In this document: piece by piece, positions 6,822 through 13,262 of the stretch
How the letters are laid out: the number at the start of each line of letters is the position of its first letter
Numbering within the stretch: position 1 is the stretch's first letter
Virus record (IMG/VR): IMGVR_UViG_3300042312_000479
Span: 1 to 24,937 of that record
Origin: a virus
DNA length: 24,937 nt
Reading direction: 5' to 3' (one strand)
The notes under the pieces: generated by a model
The model's database searches: none
What the model saw: the letters and a program-made list of their open reading frames with translations, nothing else
Told to the model about the DNA's origin: nothing
Program-made: the position numbers and the translations under genes

Positions 6822-7106
6822 TTACAATTTCCATAATTTCACACACCTAACAAGTGGTTTGCCATACACTGTCAAAGTTACAGCGCCATGCTCTTCTAAT
6901 AGATTCTGGAAGTCAAATAAGCTTTTACGCATTGCATCAACTCCAATTTGCTGATCTTGAGTATCATCAGATTTAGTTTTAACAATCGTGAATATAGGCA
7001 ACTGGTTAGAGGTTACGATATATTCTTTTTTACCAGCCGCCACGGGACGACATATGCGAGTAGGGGCTTTACGGAACTCTGAGATTGTGATGTATTCTGG
7101 AATCAT
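6822..7106 (-). CDS. Phd/YefM-like protein with two antitoxin-type half-motifs, 94 aa
   Basis: The N-terminal half (ITISEFRKAPTRICRPVAAGKKEYIVTSNQLPIFTIVK) has the Phd/YefM layout: an opening strand, a helix, then T.NQ.P...I. The C-terminal half (MRKSLFDFQNLLEEHGAVTLTVYGKPLVRCVKL) repeats the same order, with the GKP turn more canonical. It may be a tandem Phd-like repressor. No adjacent RelE/Doc-like toxin is evident, so a toxin-antitoxin role is not supported; a phage regulator is equally possible. GAGAGGG precedes the start, directly after the stop of the Gly-X gene. Confidence 0.42.
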   Translation of the reverse strand: MIPEYITISEFRKAPTRICRPVAAGKKEYIVTSNQLPIFTIVKTKSDDTQDQQIGVDAMRKSLFDFQNLLEEHGAVTLTVYGKPLVRCVKLWKL

Positions 7107-7116
7107 TTACACCCTC

Positions 7117-7368
7117 TCAATCATCGCCATCGCCAGAGCCATCGCCATAGCCATAACCATCGCCATCGCCAGAGCCGCAACCAGAGCCATAGCCAGAACC
7201 ATAGCCAAAGCCGTAACCAGAGCCAGAGCCAAAGCCAGAACCATAGCCAGAGCCATAACCATCGCCAGAACCAGAGCCAAAGCCATAGCCAAAGCCAGAG
7301 CCAGAGCCAGAGCCATAGCCATCGCCAGAGCCATAGCCAGAGCCATAATCAGTATTTAGATCTTCCAT
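7117..7368 (-). CDS. Gly-X dipeptide-repeat low-complexity protein, 83 aa
   Basis: After an 8-residue leader (MEDLNTDY) the protein is 37 consecutive Gly-X pairs and a final Asp. X is limited to Ser, Tyr, Asp, Phe and one Cys, drawn from a hexanucleotide-like DNA repeat. It is a genuine gene candidate rather than a repeat shadow: a strong GGAGGT lies 6 nt before the ATG, its start overlaps the upstream gene by 13 nt, and its stop sits just before the next gene's ribosome site. The DNA repeat keeps other frames open on both strands (Ala-Ile, Ala-Leu), which I reject. The composition resembles silk-like, aggregation-prone or phase-separating sequences. Function unknown. Confidence 0.7.
   Translation of the reverse strand: MEDLNTDYGSGYGSGDGYGSGSGSGFGYGFGSGSGDGYGSGYGSGFGSGSGYGFGYGSGYGSGCGSGDGDGYGYGDGSGDGDD
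7130..7347. repeat. Hexanucleotide-like minisatellite
   Basis: On the plus strand the tract is built from imperfect 6-mers CCAGAG, CCATAG, CCATCG, CCAAAG and CCAGAA in variable order, with no stop in several frames. It encodes the Gly-X pairs on the minus strand. Such a tract is prone to slippage length change, which would add or remove Gly-X pairs without breaking the frame. Confidence 0.85.
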
Positions 7369-7643
7369 ACAGCAACCTCCGCGATTGAATCTTTCGCGAT
7401 TTCTGTCACTGACAGAATTTCAATCACTTCAGTGACTATGATTCTGTCAACTTCCGCAGGAAATTTGCAATTACTAGGATCACTAGTTCCTGTTTGAGCT
7501 AGCTGAGAAAGGGATGCTGCCCCTGCCCATTTCCATAAACGCCGAGCGTTGCGTATTGTTGCTTGCTTACCTTCAAAAGCTTCAAGAAATCCCGCGAATA
7601 CACCCGCACTGTAAGTTCGCACAATTACATATTGATCAATCAT
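7356..7643 (-). CDS. DUF6948-like phage protein, 95 aa
   Basis: The opening YVIVRTYSAGVFAGFLEAFEGKQATIRNARRLWKWAGAASLSQLAQTG matches a small phage family with the layout YVIVRTYSAGV..G.L....G....+..+RRLW.W.GA.SL..LA..G, which I recall as DUF6948. The remainder is a beta-strand pair (VDRIIVTEVIEILSVTEIA) and a Trp near the end. Function unknown. AGAGGTG precedes the start. It is the first gene of the leftward operon running to 5432. Confidence 0.65.
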   Translation of the reverse strand: MIDQYVIVRTYSAGVFAGFLEAFEGKQATIRNARRLWKWAGAASLSQLAQTGTSDPSNCKFPAEVDRIIVTEVIEILSVTEIAKDSIAEVAVWKI

Positions 7644-7777
7644 TTATTTGCACCTCTGCTTGTTTGTGTTACTCGTTAATCTCTTAACTTTTTACATAGT
7701 AGTACAAACCTTACAAACATACAACACCCTAATCATAACTATCCATCACAATAAACCCGCAAAGCATAGACTAAAAT
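7644..7777 (-). promoter_or_regulatory. Leftward operon leader with possible promoter
   Basis: Gap upstream of the DUF6948-like gene. Reading leftward, TTGTAT and TACTAT are 17 nt apart within an A/T-rich stretch. This is a weak sigma70-type match, so the promoter call is tentative. The right end holds one copy of the conserved hairpin element described separately. Confidence 0.35.
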
Positions 7778-7782
7778 CTATG
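7756..7782. repeat. Conserved hairpin element, copy 1
   Basis: CCCGCAAAGCATAGA (7756-7770), a 6-nt loop and TCTATG (7777-7782). The identical 15-mer and the same 6-nt-loop hairpin recur at 12346-12372. The arm overlaps the stop codon of the 387-aa gene. Both copies lie between the end of one leftward operon and the start of the next. Possible 3'-end, processing or protein-binding element. Confidence 0.7.
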
Positions 7783-8941
7783 GCTGGATATCGCGATACC
7801 GTAGCAGACTGCACTCGTTGTCAGGGGCGGCTTTACGGAACTCTAATCCGTAAGCGCTGTAATCAAATTTATGGTTTTTCCTGAAAGTATTCCTAGCAAA
7901 TCGACATCCCCTAGATATTGCAAGCTGATAAGCCATCTCTAGCGTCATCCATTCGTTCTCAAATTCTGTTGCTTGCACCCGTGAGAAGAAAGAAATCTCA
8001 TGATGATCACGATTGTAGCGATGGATTTCCCCTGCTACAGAGCGATTGTAAAAAAGTTTGGATAATTTCCTTAGCTCAATATTCTCGCCTAGCAGCTCGT
8101 TCAGCTTGTAAGCAATTGTTACAGCATCCTGCCATTTATCGGTAAGCACTGAGTTAATCTGCTCAGTCGAGATAATCCGTTTAGCGACTCCCTTCTGTTT
8201 GTCTGATTCAACTTTCTTGCGGGTGCGTGTGCGTTTTGGATTACTCCAATCAAGTAGCAATTTAGAAACATCAGGGTGCATCCTATACCGCTTTTTGAGC
8301 GATGGCAGATACACTTTTAGGCTTGCATATTCACCTCCGCTAGCCTTATAAGCAAGCAAAGCTTTTATACGCTGACCATCGGGGCGATCGCGGATCGGTG
8401 GTTTTTGTCGTGGGCATAACGGGGCGCTGTAGGCAAAAAAGCTGTATAGATTCAGGATTGATAGCAAACCACTCAAACAGGGCTTTAGGCACGCAAAAAC
8501 ATATAGGTACGTTGGTGATTTGCGATCGGTTAATCTTTCGCGGTTACGAATCCGCTTACGTTGCTTTTTGGCTTTCGGCTTTGCAACATTTTTAGGCGGC
8601 TTTGTCTTTGGGCGATCGCTTTTCGGTTTTGGCGGTGGAGCTGCGATCGTCTCTAACTCTGGTTCTGGTCTAGCTTTTGGCGGTTGTAATTTTGGCGCGT
8701 CACCAATATGCAAAACATTGCGATCTAATAGCGACTGCCATAGGCTAGACCACTGATTTTTATACACCAAATACCGAGCTACGAATAACGCATTAGTGGC
8801 AATAGCGCGATCGTCTTTGAGCTTGCGCCTTTGCTCATGCGCTGCGATCGCACTTAGGATCGGCGCAACTTGTCGCCATATTGCGGGGCTGGTGTCAGGG
8901 GATGGGATCGAGGGGATGCAGATGGGTAGGGTAGGTTTCAT
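7778..8941 (-). CDS. Putative DNA-binding protein, 387 aa, with possible internal frameshift pair
   Basis: Begins with an ATGA overlap to the preceding gene. Residues 1-80 are mostly helical. Residues 85-135 are a Pro/Lys-rich linker (PPPKPKSDRPKTKPPKN..., then KKQRKRIRNRER). The C-terminal half has helix-turn-helix-like spacing (LTDKWQDAVTIAYKLNELLGENIELRKLSKLF and MTLEMAYQLAISRGCRFARNTFRK). Residues ~141-182 are odd (Cys/Leu/Ser-rich, unlike the rest), and the -1 frame over 8396-8521 reads as a more natural segment (ITNVPICFCVPKALFEWFAI). A missing base in the T run at 8519-8521 plus a compensating change near 8381-8400 would explain this. It lies downstream of DnaB, so a replication or regulatory role is inferred. 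Confidence 0.55.
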   Translation of the reverse strand: MKPTLPICIPSIPSPDTSPAIWRQVAPILSAIAAHEQRRKLKDDRAIATNALFVARYLVYKNQWSSLWQSLLDRNVLHIGDAPKLQPPKARPEPELETIAAPPPKPKSDRPKTKPPKNVAKPKAKKQRKRIRNRERLTDRKSPTYLYVFACLKPCLSGLLSILNLYSFFAYSAPLCPRQKPPIRDRPDGQRIKALLAYKASGGEYASLKVYLPSLKKRYRMHPDVSKLLLDWSNPKRTRTRKKVESDKQKGVAKRIISTEQINSVLTDKWQDAVTIAYKLNELLGENIELRKLSKLFYNRSVAGEIHRYNRDHHEISFFSRVQATEFENEWMTLEMAYQLAISRGCRFARNTFRKNHKFDYSAYGLEFRKAAPDNECSLLRYRDIQP

Positions 8942-9360
8942 GAAAGTGATTTAAGAGAATTTAGTAATGTGGTCAATGCTGTATCTGGTAAGCTGTCCCA
9001 ATTCCCATAGGGGATATTGTCACGAACTTCATGCTTCTGAACAAAATTAGATAAACGATGATTGAGATCTTTACCTTCCAATAGTTTGCTTATCTCTTTT
9101 AGCAATGGCTCTCTAGTAGCCTTGTATTGTTTAGATTCGGCTATACGTTTCTCAGCACCATTGCCTATAAATTCAAAGCACCATCCGCACGTAATCCAAT
9201 CAGGTGCTTTCATCCAAGCGGTGTGATATTGGCAGTGGATACAGAATAAATCTATGCGTTCAGATTCTGGAATATATTGAATGGGATTTGTTTTATCAAA
9301 TCCCATTTCAGTTTCAAAAACTTCTTGAGCTATCAACTCATCGCGCCAATTTCTAGACAT
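8938..9360 (-). CDS. Zinc-motif protein of unknown function, 140 aa
   Basis: Two CxxC pairs, CIHC (~residues 40-43) and CGWC (~58-61), 18 residues apart, form a probable zinc ribbon (DLFCIHCQYHTAWMKAPDWITCGWCFEF). The C-terminal half is helical and charged (EPLLKEISKLLEGKDLNHRLSNFVQKH). Position straight after DnaB, with an 8-nt overlap, suggests a replication-accessory or nucleic-acid-binding role, perhaps primase-related. No primase catalytic motif is visible. Confidence 0.6.
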   Translation of the reverse strand: MSRNWRDELIAQEVFETEMGFDKTNPIQYIPESERIDLFCIHCQYHTAWMKAPDWITCGWCFEFIGNGAEKRIAESKQYKATREPLLKEISKLLEGKDLNHRLSNFVQKHEVRDNIPYGNWDSLPDTALTTLLNSLKSLS

Positions 9361-10708
9361 GGCTTGACCTCAAGTTCGCGATAGTTGAGTGAGCGCCATC
9401 CCACAAAAGTTTTACTGTCCCAGATCTGCCATATCGATTCTTGAGAACAATTAGCTCTAAAATACCTCGATCAACAGAGTCGGAATTGTAGTATTCATCC
9501 CTATAGCAGCCAATCATTAGATCGCTAGCCTCTTCAATACCGCCTGATTCTTTGGCACTGTAAATAGTTGGACGCTTATCACCTGAGTTCTTTGTGTCGC
9601 GCCCAATTTGGCATAAAACCACGACGCGAGTATCGAGTTCTTTTTTGAGTTGGTTAAGCTCTTCTAGAACGTAGTCCACACGTTCTCTAGTCATCATCTT
9701 TTGGGATGTACGAACCAAAGTTAGATAGTCAATCCCAATCATTCCGATAGAGCCATGCTCAGCATAGAATTGTCGAGAGATTGAGACAATATCTTCAATG
9801 GAACGAGCGCGATCGTTAACCTTGATCGGCAATCCTTCATAGTTTTGTTGCGCTTGCACCAATTCACCCCATTTAGTCTCTGGGATTCTACCTGTTTGCA
9901 ATTCACCTGTAGATATTTGGGCATGTTTTGAGAATAGTTTTTGAGCTTGCGAACTGCTGCTCATCTCAAGAGAAAAGAATAAAGATGGTTGATGCATCAC
10001 AAATGATGTGTAGTTGAGTAGCTCCAAAAGTACGGTAGTTTTACCCATACCTGTACTGCCAAGGATTGAGATTAATCTTTGCTTAGATAGTCCACCATCA
10101 AGCATCCAATCCAAATCTTTAAAGCCAGTTGGTAGGATTGATTCGTGAATGTTGCCAGTCTCTCTAGCCTCTGCAATGTGAGTAAGATTTATAAACTCAT
10201 CTCCCATGACATCAAACATTAAGCGGGTGTGTTCACTGCCATTCTGTAAAGTGCGAAACTCTACTAACTTTTGCTCAAACCATGAGAGCGAATCATCAAA
10301 GCTTTGCTCTTGAAAAATGCCTTGAGCCTCGCGGCAAAAGTCACGATACTTTCGAGATTTATACTTTTCGCGAATTAGCTCAGCGTACTCAACACAATTT
10401 GGCGATGGCATTGTTGATTTATAAACGCCATAGATAGCACTGCGATCGCTTAATGATGGCTCTAAGCCCTTCATTTGCTGCTTTGTAGCCATGTGTTGAT
10501 ATACGGTTTCAGGGTTAATACTGCCTTGTTTTTGGTTTAGCTCTACGCAAGCCGTAAAAATTTGACCGTAGAGGGCGGTGTAAAACATCTCGCTAGTAAG
10601 TATAGGGGTAAGCGCCTTTATCGCGTCTTGAGAGCTTAATACTGTGGCAATGACGATATTTTCTGCTACGGCTGAGCATAGACTTTCACCAGTTGATAGA
10701 TCTTTCAT
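9353..10708 (-). CDS. dnaB: DnaB-type replicative DNA helicase
   Basis: Full-length DnaB architecture, 451 aa. The N-terminal domain (residues ~15-110, ...SEMFYTALYGQIFTACVELNQKQGSINPETVYQHM) leads through a linker to the RecA-like motor. Motifs seen are Walker A GSTGMGKTT (217-225), catalytic Glu in FSLEMS (~248), Walker B MIGIDYL (323-329), the Gln sensor region VVVLCQIGRD (~362-371), ESGGIEEASD (387-396) and the arginine-finger/KNRYGRSG stretch (423-430). It unwinds DNA as a hexamer at the phage fork. ATGA overlap with the initiator gene upstream, AGGAAAG ribosome site. Confidence 0.93.
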   Translation of the reverse strand: MKDLSTGESLCSAVAENIVIATVLSSQDAIKALTPILTSEMFYTALYGQIFTACVELNQKQGSINPETVYQHMATKQQMKGLEPSLSDRSAIYGVYKSTMPSPNCVEYAELIREKYKSRKYRDFCREAQGIFQEQSFDDSLSWFEQKLVEFRTLQNGSEHTRLMFDVMGDEFINLTHIAEARETGNIHESILPTGFKDLDWMLDGGLSKQRLISILGSTGMGKTTVLLELLNYTSFVMHQPSLFFSLEMSSSSQAQKLFSKHAQISTGELQTGRIPETKWGELVQAQQNYEGLPIKVNDRARSIEDIVSISRQFYAEHGSIGMIGIDYLTLVRTSQKMMTRERVDYVLEELNQLKKELDTRVVVLCQIGRDTKNSGDKRPTIYSAKESGGIEEASDLMIGCYRDEYYNSDSVDRGILELIVLKNRYGRSGTVKLLWDGAHSTIANLRSSHV

Positions 10709-11712
10709 GATGCTTTCCTAGCTAATTTGGCGGCGTATTCTCTTGCCATGCTTGGTATTGGTGCGATGATTTCGGGTTCTTGCACTGCGATCGGGGCGGG
10801 CTGCTGTTGCGATCGCTGGGTTTGGGATTCTAAAAAGTCTTGATAGCGATCACGGGATTCGTCCCATCGTGAATCGCACTTGTCGTTTTTGGGTTCTATA
10901 GCAACCCGCACCCATTTCCTAGCATCCGATGAATCGCAAGATGTTTTGTAAGCGTCCCATCTCTTCATCAAGGGAATTAAGAATTTTAAAAATTCTTTGT
11001 CGCCTATCATCTTCTTAACTTCAGGTTCACGTTGCCTTACTTCCATCGCTCGTTGATACGGATCGATAAATTTCAGGTTTCGCGGGGCGGGGGGATTAAG
11101 GGGGGTGGGGTCTTGATTTTCGGATTTGTCTTCAAGAGCGATAGTTTCTTTTTTTTCTTCAGGTAAAGAGATTTCGATCTTGCAAGATGCTTTCATTTTT
11201 TTTTCTTGCGCTCTTAAAAATGAATTTGGATCTGAGTTTGGATCTGGATCTGCATATGGATCTGCAAGCGGGACATTGAGGGACACGTCATTTGTCCCCG
11301 TTGTGTCCCTAGGGACAGTGTTAGGACATTCAATATTTAATAATGCCTGAGCGCGTTGATTTCGCTTCTTTTCAGCCTCTTTTGCTTTACGTTGCATGTA
11401 AGCATCTGCACGTTCCATGACCCCAGAACTGTAGATAATATGCTCTTGCCATAGCTGCTTATTTATTAAGCCCAAATCTGCCAAAGTGTCAAAATATCTA
11501 ACGAGCGTTCGATCATCTGTAAGGTTTAGCGATCGCGCTAGTCGCTTCATCCAAACACTAGTAGCCTGAATCTGAAAGCCAGTATCTTCAGCTCCGTATA
11601 ACTCCTCAAGAATTACCCAGAAAAAGCCGTATCCTGCTAAACCGTGAATATCAATTAACTCAAAGATTTGATCATCTTTCCTTGAGCCAATCTCATGATT
11701 GAAGAATTTCAT
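10705..11712 (-). CDS. Replication initiator / helicase-loader-type protein (DUF4373/Lin1244-like N-terminus)
   Basis: The N-terminal ~115 residues (MKFFNHEIGSRKDDQIFELIDIHGLAGYGFFWVILEELY..., then LNLTDDRTLVRYFDTLADLGLI) match the winged-helix domain found at the start of many phage and plasmid replication initiators (DUF4373, also named Lin1244/Lin1753-like). A long charged, Pro-rich linker (~120-215) joins a helical C-terminal part (REPEVKKMIGDKEFLKFLIPLMKRWDAYK) that may contact DnaB. Adjacency to dnaB supports loading or initiation. It would bind an origin, but I found no clear iteron cluster here. Confidence 0.7.
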   Translation of the reverse strand: MKFFNHEIGSRKDDQIFELIDIHGLAGYGFFWVILEELYGAEDTGFQIQATSVWMKRLARSLNLTDDRTLVRYFDTLADLGLINKQLWQEHIIYSSGVMERADAYMQRKAKEAEKKRNQRAQALLNIECPNTVPRDTTGTNDVSLNVPLADPYADPDPNSDPNSFLRAQEKKMKASCKIEISLPEEKKETIALEDKSENQDPTPLNPPAPRNLKFIDPYQRAMEVRQREPEVKKMIGDKEFLKFLIPLMKRWDAYKTSCDSSDARKWVRVAIEPKNDKCDSRWDESRDRYQDFLESQTQRSQQQPAPIAVQEPEIIAPIPSMAREYAAKLARKAS

Positions 11713-12077
11713 TATGAGATACCGCCTTGCAATCTAAAAATACGTGAATGAAGCGCGTTAATTTCTTTGGAATAATAGTCTTGAGCGTCTTGTACCGCTT
11801 TCTCGTAGCCATCATCGGACTTAGCGATCGCCTGTAATTCGTCATTCTCTTCAAATCCCATGCAATTCTCAGCATAATCTTCCATGCGATCAGGATCTAG
11901 ATAGCCATCATCTAAATCGTCAGGATTAATAACTACATGTTCGTTATTGCAGTAGTAGCTTATTTCTCCAACTCGCAACCATGTATCAGTGTCATCATTG
12001 GCGACAAGATGCTTGCAGTTAAGGCAATTCCTGTCATTAATGATAGTTTCTCCCTCTAGCTCTTGTAAATTACTCAC
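11712..12077 (-). CDS. Acidic Cys-motif protein, 121 aa, GTG start
   Basis: GTG start overlaps the preceding stop as GTGA. CLNCKH (~residues 18-23), YYCNNEH (~41-47) and NCMGFE (~71-76) provide four Cys plus His and may hold a zinc or iron-sulfur site. The middle is strongly acidic (INPDDLDDGYLDPDRMEDYAE). The pattern recalls small phage proteins with CxxC...C...C layout of unknown role. Its stop overlaps the initiator start as TAATG, so it belongs to the replication operon. Confidence 0.6.
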   Translation of the reverse strand: MSNLQELEGETIINDRNCLNCKHLVANDDTDTWLRVGEISYYCNNEHVVINPDDLDDGYLDPDRMEDYAENCMGFEENDELQAIAKSDDGYEKAVQDAQDYYSKEINALHSRIFRLQGGIS

Positions 12078-12223
12078 GCCGCCACCTCATCAGACTTAGC
12101 GATCGCCGCTTTTAAAATACGAGTGACATAGACTTTGAGAGTTCTTTCTTCTTTGTCTGCAAGCTCTTTGAGAGTCTTTTTTAGATCCTCTTCAACTTCG
12201 ACAATTAACTGTACTTGTGCCAT
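12074..12223 (-). CDS. Ribbon-helix-helix (Arc/MetJ-type) regulator, 49 aa
   Basis: Reading from the ATG at 12223 gives MAQVQLIVEVEEDLKKTLKE, then LADKEERTLKVYVTRILKAA, then a short tail. A strand with alternating residues (QVQLIVEV), a helix (EEDLKKTLKELADKE), a turn with RTLKVYVTR and a second helix is the RHH fold, which binds DNA as a dimer. It is the first gene after the promoter at 12248-12276, and the direct repeats over that promoter suggest autorepression. GTGA overlap with the next gene. It may be the master repressor of the replication operon. Confidence 0.72.
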   Translation of the reverse strand: MAQVQLIVEVEEDLKKTLKELADKEERTLKVYVTRILKAAIAKSDEVAA

Positions 12224-12247
12224 GTAAATACCTAACTCATATTAGAA

Positions 12248-12276
12248 AGTATAAGCGATTATAAGTACTATGTAAA
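12248..12276 (-). promoter_or_regulatory. Sigma70-type promoter of the replication operon with repeat operators
   Basis: Reading leftward, -35 TTTACA (12271-12276), a 17-nt spacer and -10 TATACT (12248-12253). Two near-identical 8-mers on the plus strand, GTATAAGC and TTATAAGT, lie across the -10 and spacer, flanked by AGTA and TACT. They are suitable half-sites for the RHH protein encoded 25 bp downstream. Confidence 0.7.
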
Positions 12277-12345
12277 GCATTGCTTCCAAATGATTTTGAC
12301 GATTATCATAAGCAAAACTATATACATCAAATCCATAATCCCAAC

Positions 12346-12373
12346 CCCGCAAAGCATAGATATTTCTCTATGC
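12346..12373. repeat. Conserved hairpin element, copy 2
   Basis: CCCGCAAAGCATAGA (12346-12360), loop TATTTC, then TCTATGC. The stem here is 7 bp (GCATAGA/TCTATGC). Identical 15-mer to 7756-7770. It sits between the terminator at 12384-12408 and the replication-operon promoter. Confidence 0.7.
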
Positions 12374-12383
12374 GTGGCGACAC

Positions 12384-12408
12384 AAAAAAAGCTGCTATCT
12401 AAGCAGCT
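12384..12408 (-). terminator. Rho-independent terminator, leftward
   Basis: Leftward transcript reads AGCTGC, a 7-nt loop, GCAGCT and then seven T. It lies directly after the gene ending at 12416 and closes the two-gene unit 13088-12416. Confidence 0.85.
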
Positions 12409-12415
12409 CCCAAAA

Positions 12416-12724
12416 CTATGTTTTTGTTAATTTCCGTTCAACCTTAGCAACGATTTGCCTTACATTCTCAGGATCGCGCCCTAGCTTTTCGGCTGTTGCG
12501 ATGACCTTGCGATCGCACTCAATCCAAGCTGTGTATATCTCCCATTGCAAGGGAGTAATCCCAAAATACTTAAGCACAATTGCTTGGATTGACTGCGATG
12601 CGTTGTCACCAATAGCGGCGATCGCATCTCCTAAGATCGGGCTAAAACAGTAGGAATATGTTTTAGCCTTTATTTCGGGCGGTTTCTTAGGTCTACCGCC
12701 CCCGTGGTTGCCTCCTCTAGGCAT
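12416..12724 (-). CDS. Helix-turn-helix protein, 102 aa
   Basis: I chose the ATG at 12724 (MPRGGNHGGGRPKKPPEIKA), a common start for small phage and cyanobacterial DNA-binding proteins; the ATG at 12736 adds only MVLF. The N-terminus is Gly/Arg/Lys-rich and flexible. The C-terminal ~45 residues (WEIYTAWIECDRKVIATAEKLGRDPENVRQIVAKVERKL) have sigma-region-4-like helix-turn-helix spacing. It overlaps the preceding gene by 8 nt. Likely a transcription regulator or small-terminase-like DNA binder; which one is unresolved. Confidence 0.6.
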   Translation of the reverse strand: MPRGGNHGGGRPKKPPEIKAKTYSYCFSPILGDAIAAIGDNASQSIQAIVLKYFGITPLQWEIYTAWIECDRKVIATAEKLGRDPENVRQIVAKVERKLTKT

Positions 12725-13088
12725 AAATAACACCATCTGGATCGTCGGCTTCTACTTCTTCGCCGTCTTCATTGCGAAGAGTTTTTACTTTTTCGGGTCT
12801 GAGTGAAGCCAGTTTAAAATCTTCTTGTAATACCTTGATTAAAGATGCAACTTCAGATTGAATGCCATACTTGAAGCCAAAATAACCACCTTTAAATTCG
12901 CCGCCAATTGCCTTGATCGAAAAGTAGCCATTGCCAAAGTAGACTCTAATTTCGTCATCTTTTTTATCCCATACACGAGCTCTCACAAAACCAGCAGCTC
13001 TGTTATGCCATTCAGATCCTTTTGATTGATTCCAAAGAGTTTGTAATTTTTGTGCAAACTCTAAACCCGAAATTAGTTGTTGTGTCAT
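12717..13088 (-). CDS. Hypothetical protein, 123 aa
   Basis: AAAGGAAC precedes the ATG, about 31 nt downstream of a good -10 box. The central part is Gly/aromatic-rich and beta-like (DDEIRVYFGNGYFSIKAIGGEFKGGYFGFKYG). The end is acidic (NEDGEEVEADDPDG). No known motif. First gene of a two-gene unit with the HTH protein, closed by its own terminator. Confidence 0.6.
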   Translation of the reverse strand: MTQQLISGLEFAQKLQTLWNQSKGSEWHNRAAGFVRARVWDKKDDEIRVYFGNGYFSIKAIGGEFKGGYFGFKYGIQSEVASLIKVLQEDFKLASLRPEKVKTLRNEDGEEVEADDPDGVIYA

Positions 13089-13119
13089 TGCTTTGTTCCT
13101 TTGTTTAACTCAATAACCT

Positions 13120-13148
13120 ATTATTGATCGCCCTATAGGTTTTGTCAA
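13120..13148 (-). promoter_or_regulatory. Strong sigma70-type promoter
   Basis: Reading leftward, consensus -35 TTGACA (13143-13148), 17-nt spacer, -10 AATAAT (13120-13125, 5 of 6 to consensus). It drives the two small genes 13088-12416. It is placed between the terminator of the long Cas-containing operon and these genes, so the unit is transcriptionally independent. Confidence 0.78.
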
Positions 13149-13177
13149 TAGCAAAACCAAACTATTTTTATAGACAC

Positions 13178-13204
13178 AAAAAAGCCGTCGCGAGTGCAAC
13201 GACT
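13178..13204 (-). terminator. Terminator of the long leftward operon (after Cas6)
   Basis: Leftward transcript: AGTCGTTGC, loop ACTC, GCGACGGCT (9 bp with two G-U pairs), then six T. About 59 bp downstream of the cas6 stop. Between them lies a 7-bp inverted repeat of unclear role and a HIP1 site. Confidence 0.8.
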
Positions 13205-13262
13205 GGGAATGTGAAGTAGTCACTCTATTTTAAGCGATCGCTCCGCCGAGTGATTTTGTTAT

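Noticed and set aside
6988-7359. Plus-strand and second minus-strand frames rich in Ala-Ile or Ala-Leu over the hexamer repeat
   Set aside because: They exist only because the repeat lacks stops in several frames; neither has a ribosome site or operon fit, unlike the Gly-X frame.
8381-8640. Dense GCGATCGC sites considered as operators
   Set aside because: These are HIP1 sites, spread over the whole window inside genes, as is usual in cyanobacterial DNA.
11126-11350. Plus-strand Gly/Ser-rich frame opposite the initiator linker
   Set aside because: Shadow of the Asp/Pro-rich linker of the initiator gene on the minus strand.
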